From Erysipelothrix tonsillarum DSM 14972 (lineage in GTDB: Bacteria > Bacillota_I > Bacilli_A > Erysipelotrichales > Erysipelotrichaceae): 64,000 nucleotides of DNA. Shown here piece by piece: positions 1-8,159 of this stretch; the first letter of the stretch is position 1; every line of letters begins with the position of its first letter. The notes under the pieces were generated by a model. The model made no database searches. It saw nothing but the letters and a program-made list of their open reading frames with translations, and was not told the origin of the DNA. The translations under genes and the position numbers were made by a program. The stretch lies in assembly GCF_000373785.1 (NCBI RefSeq), contig NZ_KB892377.1, positions 522,934 through 586,933 on the forward strand, read 5' to 3'.

Positions 1-1177
1 TTCTGTATTTTTACTTGTTGCGTCATTCCCTGTTAAAGCATGGACTGATTTCTTAGGGGATAAACGCTGGGTCATTGCAGCCGCATCGGGAGTTGGAACC
101 GGCTTTATCGCACTCTACACAGTAATTACTACATCATATGGATTAGTAGAATTCTATAACAAACAACGAGGCGAAAATCACGATATTGTTCAACCGATGA
201 TTCTTGCTGTTGCATCATTCTTACTTTTAAATCCAGCACAAACTGTGACGACAATGGTCGATGGTGTTGAAGGTAAGTTTACCGGTGTTCCATCAACCTA
301 TATGGGAGCACTTGGTGTCTTTGCAGCACTGATTGTAGCAATTATTACAGTTGAAATTTACCGTTTCGTCGTTAATAAAAAACTTGTTATTAAAATGCCA
401 GAAGGTGTTCCACCAATGGTATCACAATCATTTATTGCTTTAGTACCAAGTTTCTTTGTAATCTTATTCTGGTGGTTACTTGGACATGTATTCCAATTAA
501 ACATTCCGGAATTGATTGCAGGCGTCTTCAAACCTTTAGTTGCTGTTGGTGATTCACCTGTTGTTGTGATGATCGCAACATTGCTTAACCGTATTTTATG
601 GGCTGTTGGTATTCACGGGTCAAACATTGTAAACTCAGTAGGTGGTACCTTCTGGGGTCAAATGTCTCAATTAAACTTAGCAGCTTTTGAAGCTACAGGA
701 AGCCTTGTAAACTTACCTCATACATATACATCTGTATTTATGGATAACTATATTTGGACGGGATTATTCCCATTAGCATTATGCTTAATTATGTCCAAAT
801 CACCACGTTTAAGTGGACTAGGTAAATTAGCACTCGCTGCTTCACTCTTTAATATTGGTGAACCTTTAATCTTTGGTCTTCCAATAATGTTAAACCCACT
901 CATGATGATTCCATTTATCTTGAGTTACCTTGTACTTGCGCTTGCAGCAATTATTCTTACTTCATTAGGTGTAATTCCTGTACCTGCATTGATGATTTCA
1001 TGGATTACACCCGCACCAATTAAAACATACTTAGCAACAGCCGGAAGTATTCCCGCTACAATCTTTGTATTATTAGGTTGGGTATTTATGTTCCTTTGCT
1101 TCTACCCATTTGTTAAAGCAATGGAGAAAAATGATCTAGCAGAAATGGCTGCAGCTGAAAAAGCTGATCAAGCCTAG
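1..1177 (+). CDS. PTS sugar transporter EIIC, lactose/cellobiose family (5' partial)
   Basis: Membrane subunit of a phosphotransferase system that imports and phosphorylates a sugar. The frame is open from base 2, so the gene starts left of the window; about 391 codons are visible. Most of the protein is hydrophobic membrane segments. The EIIC signatures GIHGSNIVNS and FNIGEPLIFGLPIMLNP, which contribute to the sugar site in this family, are both present. The substrate cannot be read from the sequence, but the downstream genes (MupG, MurR, MurQ, AnmK homologues) imply MurNAc or a MurNAc-containing disaccharide. No EIIA or EIIB domain is seen in the visible part. It is followed after 3 bases by the mupG-like gene, probably in one transcript. 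Confidence 0.9.
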   Translation, partial: SVFLLVASFPVKAWTDFLGDKRWVIAAASGVGTGFIALYTVITTSYGLVEFYNKQRGENHDIVQPMILAVASFLLLNPAQTVTTMVDGVEGKFTGVPSTYMGALGVFAALIVAIITVEIYRFVVNKKLVIKMPEGVPPMVSQSFIALVPSFFVILFWWLLGHVFQLNIPELIAGVFKPLVAVGDSPVVVMIATLLNRILWAVGIHGSNIVNSVGGTFWGQMSQLNLAAFEATGSLVNLPHTYTSVFMDNYIWTGLFPLALCLIMSKSPRLSGLGKLALAASLFNIGEPLIFGLPIMLNPLMMIPFILSYLVLALAAIILTSLGVIPVPALMISWITPAPIKTYLATAGSIPATIFVLLGWVFMFLCFYPFVKAMEKNDLAEMAAAEKADQA

Positions 1178-1180
1178 TTT

Positions 1181-2218
1181 ATGTTAGGCATTTCAAGTTA
1201 TTTTAAAGACCTAGATTATGCTTATTTAGAGGCAGCTTCTAAGATTGGAGCGAAGTATTTGTTTACTTCGCTTCATATCCCTGAAGAAGACTTATCGAAG
1301 CTAGATCAAGAGATGCCAAAATTTCTAAAAGAAGTCAAACGTCTAGGATTGGAATTAGTACCCGATATTTCACCCGCAACATTCGAAAAATTAGGTGTTG
1401 AAGCAAATGATTATCAGTCACTCAAAGAACTTGGATTTACATCCTTACGACTTGATTATGGTTTTGATGATTTTGAAATTGTTAAAACACTACTGAAAGA
1501 TTTTGATTTGATGTTAAACGCGAGTGTTGTAAACGAACAATATATTCTTGATGCAAAAGCTGCAGGGGTGGATTTTGCTAATATTTCTGTTTTACACAAT
1601 TTTTATCCTAAAACTGAAACTGGATTATCATTAGAATATTTTAAATCAATCAATGAAGTCTTTATTCGTCATGATATTCGTATTATGGCATTTATTCCAG
1701 GCGATGAACTGAAGCGATTCCCACTTTATGAAGGTTTACCAACTGTTGAAAAACACCGTCAATGTAATCCTTATGTTGCCGCAGTAGAATTGATCCATGA
1801 TTGTGGTATCACAGATATTCTGATTGGTGACAGTAAAGCATATTTAGAGACGCTACATTATATTGAAGCGTATATGAAAGATTCAGTGATGCATATTCCA
1901 GCATTCTTTAATAAACAAGCAAGTGATATGTATGATCGTACGTTTGAAGTGAGAAAAGACTTATCAGAAAACGTAATTCGTATGTTAACACCTCGTATTC
2001 CGGAAATTCCAGTTTCTAATAATGGAGCTCGTGTTCGTGGTGCTATCACAATGGAAAATGCATTATCCGGTCGATATAGTGGTGAAATGCAAATTTGTAA
2101 GAAAGCATTTCCGATGGATGCAAGAACTAATGTACTTGGATTTATTCATCCTGATTACGTTGATTTAGTATATGCGATTGATCGTTACACGAAAATAAAA
2201 TTTGTTAGAATAGACTAA
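1181..2218 (+). CDS. mupG: MupG-like 6-phospho-N-acetylmuramidase (DUF871 family)
   Basis: 345 residues matching the DUF871/MupG family, exo-enzymes that hydrolyse MurNAc-6-phosphate-GlcNAc after PTS uptake. The N-terminal part (LGISSYF start, about residues 1-235) fits a TIM barrel and the last ~100 residues fit the cyclophilin-like C-terminal domain. The start codon lies 3 bases after the upstream EIIC stop and has no clear Shine-Dalgarno sequence, which suggests translational coupling. The setting between a PTS EIIC and murQ supports MurNAc-disaccharide catabolism. Family assignment is firm; the exact substrate is inferred from context. Confidence 0.85.
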   Translation: MLGISSYFKDLDYAYLEAASKIGAKYLFTSLHIPEEDLSKLDQEMPKFLKEVKRLGLELVPDISPATFEKLGVEANDYQSLKELGFTSLRLDYGFDDFEIVKTLLKDFDLMLNASVVNEQYILDAKAAGVDFANISVLHNFYPKTETGLSLEYFKSINEVFIRHDIRIMAFIPGDELKRFPLYEGLPTVEKHRQCNPYVAAVELIHDCGITDILIGDSKAYLETLHYIEAYMKDSVMHIPAFFNKQASDMYDRTFEVRKDLSENVIRMLTPRIPEIPVSNNGARVRGAITMENALSGRYSGEMQICKKAFPMDARTNVLGFIHPDYVDLVYAIDRYTKIKFVRID

Positions 2219-2242
2219 GAAGGAGATACTCCTTCTTTTTTA
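2217..2242 (+). terminator. Internal intrinsic terminator after mupG
   Basis: AAGAAGGAG and CTCCTTCTT form a perfect 9-bp stem with a 3-base loop, followed by a run of T. It begins at the mupG stop codon and lies before the second EIIC gene, so it should reduce read-through inside the block. Confidence 0.8.
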
Positions 2243-2290
2243 AAATGATGCACCACATGTGCATTAAATTCAGAGAAAAGGAAGTACATT

Positions 2291-3463
2291 ATGTTTTTAG
2301 AGAAATACGTTACAAAAATACAAGAAAGTCGTTCATTAAATTCGATTAAAGATGCAATTAATAAAATGGCTTATGTCAACATTGCATTGGCACTTTTTAT
2401 TTTTGTTTTTTATCAGTTTGATCAAGCAGGCAAGATTCAGGAGGCGATGCGTACTCAAGCATTAATGATGTATCAATTGTACTGTATTATGTTAGCCGTA
2501 TCTTTATCGTACCTGATCGCGAAAGCGGTGCTTAATGAGACAGTCGACGAGAGTTTTAGAATGAGTACCGTTTTCTTAGCATTGTTACCGGGAATTATTT
2601 TGATACCGAATGGTTTCGCTACTACATTTCCCATTATAACTATGCCTGTTGCCGTAATCTTAGCAATTTTTTTTAATAAACTTGACGCATTTAAAATTCA
2701 AAGAAAAAGGTTGCCACAAGCTGTCGTTGATTATTATAATCGTTTATGGCCAGTTTTTGTTATGATGGCGTTTATGTTTGTTTTTATTTTTATCTTTAAT
2801 CGATCGTTTATTTACCTAGCAAATGGTATTATTATAGTAACCAATGCACTCAGTGGTATTGTTGCCATACTGATACTCATTGTAATCATTTGTATGTTCT
2901 GGGTTTTAGGGATTCATGGTGTCGGTGTCATTGGAACTCTAATGCGTCCTTTTTGGTTTCATATGATGATTGTTAATGGGTATATGATACTTGGCGGAGC
3001 GTTACCTGTTTATCTTGGAACTGAAACGTTCTTTGGTTGGTGTGTCTGGATTGGCGGTTCAGGGTGTACCCTTGGTCTTACAATCAACATGTTGATGGCG
3101 AAGAGTAACCACTTAAAACAATTAGGTAAGGATTGCGCTCCATCAAACATTTTCAATATTAACGAAAATATTATTTTTGGAACACCAATTGTTAATAATA
3201 AGTATTTTACCATTCCATTCTTTTTAGCTCCAATTTTAACAGGAATTGTTGCTTATAGTTCAATGAAATTAGGATATGTTTCAGTTCCTAGTATTGTCGC
3301 ACCTTGGGTAATTCCAATGCCATTAGGACTTTTTATCTCAACACTCGGTGATTTCCGTTCACTGATTTTAGCGTTTGTTCTAATTGCAATAACAACACTT
3401 ATTTATTACCCATTCTTTAAGATGTATGATCGGTCATTGGTTAAAGAAGAATTTGAACATTAG
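2291..3463 (+). CDS. Second PTS EIIC, lactose/cellobiose family
   Basis: 390-residue polytopic membrane protein. GIHGVGVIGTLMRPFW and FNINENIIFGTPIVNN are the two conserved EIIC signatures; the usual NEPIIFG glutamate-proline pair is NENIIFG here. It is shorter than the family's usual ~430 residues and has no fused EIIA or EIIB. AAAGGA lies upstream of the ATG. It sits after an internal terminator and 24 bp before the RpiR regulator. It is probably a second transporter for a wall-derived or related sugar; specificity is unknown. Confidence 0.85.
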   Translation: MFLEKYVTKIQESRSLNSIKDAINKMAYVNIALALFIFVFYQFDQAGKIQEAMRTQALMMYQLYCIMLAVSLSYLIAKAVLNETVDESFRMSTVFLALLPGIILIPNGFATTFPIITMPVAVILAIFFNKLDAFKIQRKRLPQAVVDYYNRLWPVFVMMAFMFVFIFIFNRSFIYLANGIIIVTNALSGIVAILILIVIICMFWVLGIHGVGVIGTLMRPFWFHMMIVNGYMILGGALPVYLGTETFFGWCVWIGGSGCTLGLTINMLMAKSNHLKQLGKDCAPSNIFNINENIIFGTPIVNNKYFTIPFFLAPILTGIVAYSSMKLGYVSVPSIVAPWVIPMPLGLFISTLGDFRSLILAFVLIAITTLIYYPFFKMYDRSLVKEEFEH

Positions 3464-3487
3464 AATAATATAATAGGAGGAAATGTA

Positions 3488-4330
3488 ATGAGTTGTATTT
3501 ATAGGATTAAAGAAAACATGCACACATATACAGATACTGAAAAACGTATTGCAGAGTATATTCTTGAAAATAAGGATGATGTCGTTAATTTTTCTTCTCA
3601 ACATTTTGCGAAGGAGATTAATTCTTCAGCTGCTGCGATTGTGCGTTTTTCCAAAAAAATTGGATATAACGGTTTTACGCACCTAAAAGTTGAACTTGCT
3701 CGCGATCATAGTGAGGAAGAACAATCCTTTGATAAACTAATCAAAGAAGAAGATACGATCGAAACAATGGTTCGTAAATCTCATTACAGCAATCACCGAA
3801 CTTTTGATAACACTTATAAACTGTTAAATCTTGAAACATTAGATGCTGCAATTGAAGCAATTAGTTCCGCCCGTCGAATCTATTTATTAGGTATTGGTGG
3901 TTCAGGCATTGTATGTCAAGATTTGTATCATAAGTTTGTTCGTATTGATGCAGACGTTGTTTATTTTGATGATTTTCATTTAGAGATGTCTTCATTAACA
4001 CACATCACAGAGAACGATGTGACCATTGCATTGTCTTATTCAGGGCATACCCGTGAAGTAATCATGGCTCAGAAACTTGCTCAAGAAAAAGGAGCAACAA
4101 CAATTGCCATTACACAAGTGGGTCGCAATGAACTTGTAAAGTGTTCGGACTTTGTAATAAACATTCCTAAAGAAGAATCAGAAGTGCGTTTGGGTTCTAT
4201 TGCCTCTCGTTTTTCAATGTTTGCAATTTCGGATTTATTATATCTCGGTGTTGCTAAAAATAACATTGAAGAAACAAGACGTAAGATTGTAAATACACGA
4301 GAAACAATCAAGTCAATTCGTAGTCTATAA
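3488..4330 (+). CDS. MurR-type RpiR-family transcriptional regulator
   Basis: 280 residues with an N-terminal RpiR helix-turn-helix (about residues 1-77; recognition region near 33-62) and a C-terminal SIS domain that binds phosphosugars (about 113-245, beginning YLLGIGGSG). AGGAGG precedes the ATG. Members next to murQ (MurR in E. coli) sense MurNAc-6-phosphate. The palindromic promoter immediately downstream, before murQ, is a good candidate target. Family and role class are clear; the effector is inferred from neighbours. Confidence 0.87.
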   Translation: MSCIYRIKENMHTYTDTEKRIAEYILENKDDVVNFSSQHFAKEINSSAAAIVRFSKKIGYNGFTHLKVELARDHSEEEQSFDKLIKEEDTIETMVRKSHYSNHRTFDNTYKLLNLETLDAAIEAISSARRIYLLGIGGSGIVCQDLYHKFVRIDADVVYFDDFHLEMSSLTHITENDVTIALSYSGHTREVIMAQKLAQEKGATTIAITQVGRNELVKCSDFVINIPKEESEVRLGSIASRFSMFAISDLLYLGVAKNNIEETRRKIVNTRETIKSIRSL

Positions 4331-4356
4331 AAATATTTCAAGATAAACTTAATTAG

Positions 4357-4386
4357 TTTGAAATATCATTTCAAAGAAGGTATAAT
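4357..4386 (+). promoter_or_regulatory. murQ promoter with overlapping palindromic operator
   Basis: TTGAAA (4358-4363), a 17-bp spacer and TATAAT (4381-4386) make a strong sigma-A promoter 28 bp before the murQ ATG. TTTGAAAT-ATC-ATTTCAAA (4357-4375) is a perfect 8-bp inverted repeat covering the -35 element and spacer. A further half-site TATTTCAA lies at 4334-4341. The position fits a repressor site for the RpiR regulator encoded just upstream. Confidence 0.8.
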
Positions 4387-4414
4387 AGAACTATAGTGAA
4401 ATGAGGATATAGAT

Positions 4415-5317
4415 ATGAAAATCGATTTATCAAAAATTGGAACTGAACGTCAAAATTCCAATACAACGAATATCGACCGACTTGATACTGTTGAGATGGT
4501 GGCATTAATCAATGCTGAAGATCAACGCGTCATTGATGCTGTTGGCGAGCAAACACATGAAATCGCTGCAGCAATTGATGCAACATATGATGTTATTACG
4601 CACGGAGGTCGACTTGTTTACATTGGTGCGGGGACATCTGGACGCCTCGGAGTCTTGGATGCTTCAGAATGTTTACCTACTTTTGGTGTAGGGGAAGAAG
4701 CAGTTGTAGGTATTATTGCCGGAGGTGATACGGCGCTACGACACCCAGTCGAAGCAGCAGAAGATAATGATGAAATGGTTATTAAGGACTTGCAAGACAT
4801 TCAATTTTGCGAGAAAGATATCCTATGTGCAATTGGTGCTTCGGGACGTACACCGTACTGTATTGGTGGTCTCAAGTATGCTAAAGAAATTGGTGCACAA
4901 ACCATTTCCGTAGCTTGTGTTGCAAACAGCGAAATGGCGAAATATGCCGATCATCCAATTGAAACCGTTGTTGGCCAAGAAGTTATTACTGGATCTACTC
5001 GCATGAAATCTGGATCTGCAACGAAAATGGTTCTTAATATGATTTCAACGGGCGCAATGATTAAGTTAGGGAAAGTTTATGGAAATCTCATGGTTGATGT
5101 CAAAGCCACAAATGCCAAGTTAGTCGAACGTGCTCGTAATATTATTATGAATGCTACCGGTTGCGACTATAATCGCGCCGCTGATTTGCTTGAACTGAGC
5201 GATCAAAACGTCAAAGTTGCGATTGTTATGGAAATGTGTAATAGAGATTACAATGCGGCTCAAACACTTTTAGAAGAAAATCAAGGTCGTATTGCGCTCG
5301 CATTAGAAAATAAATAG
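4415..5317 (+). CDS. murQ: N-acetylmuramic acid 6-phosphate etherase MurQ
   Basis: Cleaves the lactyl ether of MurNAc-6-phosphate to give GlcNAc-6-phosphate and D-lactate in the cytoplasm. The 300-residue length is typical. The SIS-domain signature GAGTSGRLGVLDASE (ending at E85, the expected catalytic glutamate) and the VEAAED segment (near residue 113) are intact, as is GSTRMKSGSATK. It has its own promoter and sits between the RpiR regulator and anmK, 8 bp from the latter. Confidence 0.97.
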   Translation: MKIDLSKIGTERQNSNTTNIDRLDTVEMVALINAEDQRVIDAVGEQTHEIAAAIDATYDVITHGGRLVYIGAGTSGRLGVLDASECLPTFGVGEEAVVGIIAGGDTALRHPVEAAEDNDEMVIKDLQDIQFCEKDILCAIGASGRTPYCIGGLKYAKEIGAQTISVACVANSEMAKYADHPIETVVGQEVITGSTRMKSGSATKMVLNMISTGAMIKLGKVYGNLMVDVKATNAKLVERARNIIMNATGCDYNRAADLLELSDQNVKVAIVMEMCNRDYNAAQTLLEENQGRIALALENK

Positions 5318-5325
5318 AGGTCGTT

Positions 5326-6492
5326 ATGGTCAAAAAATATGCAGTCGGACTGATGTCTGGTACATCTTTGGATGGGATCGATGCAGCTTTGGTAGAAATC
5401 GAAGGTTCGGGAGTGAAGACGAAATGTCGTTTACTCCATTTCAGTTCGATTGATATCCCTGTAGCAATGCGTCACCGCATTATTGAGGCATGCAATCCGC
5501 AAACTTCCCGTATCGATGAAATTTGTTCACTAAACTTTGAACTTGGAAAAAAATTCAGTGAAGCTGTTACGTACGTTCTCAAAGAAGCTCAATTTAAAGG
5601 TGCTTTAGATTTTGTAGCTTCACACGGACAAACGATTTATCATTTGCCCAATCCAGGTCAAAACCATGTAAAATCGACGCTCCAAATTGGCGATCCGTCT
5701 GCGATAGCATATGAACATCGTGTACCCGTAATATTTAATTTCAGAAATATGGATATCCTTGATGGCGGAGACGGTGCACCACTAGTTCCTTATCCTGAAT
5801 TTATACTTTATCGCGAAGAATTTGAAACGGTTCTGCTTCAAAATATCGGTGGTATTGGTAACGTTACAGTCATACCACAACATGCTAATTTGGATGATGT
5901 TTTTGCATTTGATACAGGACCTGGCAACATGATGATGAATGCTGCCACTAAATATTTTTACAACGAGCTCTATGATAAAGATGGTAAGCATGCATCAAAA
6001 GGGTGTTTAATCGATCCATTATATCAATCCTTAATTGAGCATCCTTACCTTAAAATACTTCCACCCAAATCTACAGGCAGAGAAATGTTTGGTGAAGATG
6101 TCGTTCAAGATATATGTAACCAGTATCCATGTGCTGATGATGTGATTTATACACTCACTAAATTTACTGCTTATTCCATTACTCAAGCTTATAAAGAGTT
6201 TATAATGAACAAGCATACGATACATAAAGTAATTCTGGGCGGTGGTGGCGCCTATAATCCCGTTTTAATCCATGAAATTCGCCAGATCCTTCCCAAAACG
6301 ATTACGGTCGTTACCCAAGAAGATCTCGGATTTTCCAGTGACGCAAAAGAGGCGATTGCATTTGCCATTCTTGGCAACGAAACCCTCGAAAGTAATCCAA
6401 GTAATGTTCCTTCATCAACTGGTTCACGCCACCAGATGATTCTCGGACAGATATGTCCCAATCCCTGGCCATCAAAAACAGAATCACATTGA
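5326..6492 (+). CDS. anmK: Anhydro-N-acetylmuramic acid kinase AnmK
   Basis: ATP-dependent kinase that opens and phosphorylates 1,6-anhydro-MurNAc to MurNAc-6-phosphate, the MurQ substrate. 388 residues, near the usual length. The N-terminal phosphate loop GLMSGTSLDGID, the FDTGPGNMMMNA motif and the C-terminal LGGGGAYNP ATPase motif are all present. Its stop codon lies inside the right arm of the transcription terminator, so it is the last gene of the block. Confidence 0.96.
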   Translation: MVKKYAVGLMSGTSLDGIDAALVEIEGSGVKTKCRLLHFSSIDIPVAMRHRIIEACNPQTSRIDEICSLNFELGKKFSEAVTYVLKEAQFKGALDFVASHGQTIYHLPNPGQNHVKSTLQIGDPSAIAYEHRVPVIFNFRNMDILDGGDGAPLVPYPEFILYREEFETVLLQNIGGIGNVTVIPQHANLDDVFAFDTGPGNMMMNAATKYFYNELYDKDGKHASKGCLIDPLYQSLIEHPYLKILPPKSTGREMFGEDVVQDICNQYPCADDVIYTLTKFTAYSITQAYKEFIMNKHTIHKVILGGGGAYNPVLIHEIRQILPKTITVVTQEDLGFSSDAKEAIAFAILGNETLESNPSNVPSSTGSRHQMILGQICPNPWPSKTESH

Positions 6493-6505
6493 TTCTGTTT
6501 TTTTC
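6474..6505 (+). terminator. Terminator of the MurNAc block
   Basis: AAAAACAGAATCA (6474-6486) pairs perfectly with TGATTCTGTTTTT (6490-6502) around a CAT loop and runs into more T. The anmK TGA is the first three bases of the right arm. Confidence 0.88.
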
Positions 6506-6540
6506 TTTCTTAACAATTACTGAAGAGATACACCTCAATA

Positions 6541-6569
6541 TTGAATCTAACAGTGCAAAATGATATAAT
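6541..6569 (+). promoter_or_regulatory. Promoter of the capsule operon
   Basis: TTGAAT (6541-6546), 17-bp spacer, TATAAT (6564-6569). The first gene starts at 6763, so the mRNA would have a leader of roughly 190 nt. That leader contains an 11-bp inverted repeat (6613-6623 with 6641-6651, 17-nt loop) but no T run after it. Confidence 0.65.
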
Positions 6570-6762
6570 TGACAAGGATAAATAGGTTATCTACTGTGTT
6601 TTTATATAAAATAATTCCATTGAATGATTATTTAAAGAACTCAATGGAATTTCTTACGAAAACACTTTATCTATAACGTATTTGATTACTAAAAATATAA
6701 AAAGTTTCTGTATGAAAACGAATTTGTGTTTTGCTTGTAGTAGTTAATAATTAGGAGAAAAT

Positions 6763-8091
6763 ATGAGTAAAAATCTAAAGTCATTATTAATTGTGGCTCT
6801 AAAGGGATTTATCTTTGTGTTTTTAGCAATGGTATTTTTCCACCTCTTTGGTAAAGAAAATATCGCGCTACAGAATTGGTCAAGAACTGCGGTAATTACA
6901 GGTTCCACGTTTGTCTTGATTGGGATTTTAATGTTAAAAGTTTATGGTCCGTTTGAAATTGGTGTAAAAAAAAGCAAGCCAATTATCTATAATTCAACCA
7001 TCGCAATTATCCTTACTGATATTGCAACTTTTTTTCAATTAATGGTTATGAATACCAATCCCAATAATAACCATCAGTTTAAAATTGAACAAGTGGATCT
7101 TCTATTCTTTACAATCGTAATCCAGATTATCATTATTATCGTCTTTGCTTACTTAGGTAATTATATTTATTTTAAAATGTATAAACCTTCACGTACGATA
7201 ATAGTCTATGATGAAAACAATAAAGAAAGTCTAGAAAAAGTAAATCACTATTTGAAACGTTTTAAGCTTCAGTATGATATTTTGGGATGTATCGCGATTG
7301 ATGATTCCAATTTAGAAGCAATGCTTTATAATGTAGACTATGTTGTGATTCTAGAAACACCTGTACATCAGCGTAAATGGCTCGTTGATCAGTGTTATAA
7401 ACATCGTCTTAACTTTATGTTTGCACCTGCGATTTCTGATATTGTTGAATTATCAGGATTTTCGACAATGGTTGATGATAAGACAATGGTCGAAGTTAAT
7501 GTTCAGGGATTATCATTTGAGCAACGTGTTTTAAAACGATTGCTTGATATTTTTGTAGCTCTTGTCGGAGCTATTATTTCCTCGCCTATTTGGATTGTTT
7601 CGGCTATTGCAATTAAGCTAAACGATGGAGGAAGTATCCTTTTCAAACAAAAGCGCGCAACCATTGATGGTAAAATTTTTGATGTTTATAAATTTAGAAC
7701 GATGAAGGAAAATGTTGATAATTATTCCGCTACAGAAGATGATGACCGCATTACCAAAGTAGGTAAGGTTCTTCGTAAAATTAGAATGGATGAGTTGCCA
7801 CAATTGATCAATATCTTAAAAGGTGAAATGAGTATTGTAGGTCCACGACCTGAAATGCTCGAAAATGTCGATTCGTATCAAAAAGCATTACCTGAATTTG
7901 CCTATCGGTTAAAAGTAAAAGCAGGGTTAACAGGTCTTGCTCAGATTGAAGGGAAATATAATACATCTCCAAAAGACAAACTTCTGATGGATCTCATGTA
8001 TATTGAAAACTATTCTATCTGGACAGATTTTAAATTAATTCTTCGTACAGTTGTAGTTATATTTAAAAAAGATAGCACTGAAGGATTTTAA
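6763..8091 (+). CDS. Polyprenyl glycosylphosphotransferase (capsule priming sugar transferase)
   Basis: Transfers a sugar-1-phosphate to undecaprenyl phosphate to start the repeat unit. 442 residues: hydrophobic N-terminal half with about four membrane segments, a Rossmann-like middle domain (VYDENNKESL, VDYVVILETP), and a C-terminal bacterial sugar transferase domain from about residue 250 with LFKQKRA, VYKFRTMK, DELPQLINILKGEMSIVGPRPE and the KAGLTGLAQ motif. AGGAG precedes the ATG. It is the first gene of the polysaccharide operon. The primed sugar is unknown; FucNAc-related or GlcNAc-type sugars are possible. Confidence 0.92.
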   Translation: MSKNLKSLLIVALKGFIFVFLAMVFFHLFGKENIALQNWSRTAVITGSTFVLIGILMLKVYGPFEIGVKKSKPIIYNSTIAIILTDIATFFQLMVMNTNPNNNHQFKIEQVDLLFFTIVIQIIIIIVFAYLGNYIYFKMYKPSRTIIVYDENNKESLEKVNHYLKRFKLQYDILGCIAIDDSNLEAMLYNVDYVVILETPVHQRKWLVDQCYKHRLNFMFAPAISDIVELSGFSTMVDDKTMVEVNVQGLSFEQRVLKRLLDIFVALVGAIISSPIWIVSAIAIKLNDGGSILFKQKRATIDGKIFDVYKFRTMKENVDNYSATEDDDRITKVGKVLRKIRMDELPQLINILKGEMSIVGPRPEMLENVDSYQKALPEFAYRLKVKAGLTGLAQIEGKYNTSPKDKLLMDLMYIENYSIWTDFKLILRTVVVIFKKDSTEGF

Positions 8092-8159
8092 AGCATCATA
8101 AGTCTTAAGGAGGGAATCTTTAAGGCTTATTATTTTATATCATTTTATTGGAGGTCATT

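Noticed and set aside
8148-8159. TTG start four codons upstream for the capsule polymerase
   Set aside because: It overlaps the GGAGG that serves the ATG at 8160 and has no site of its own.
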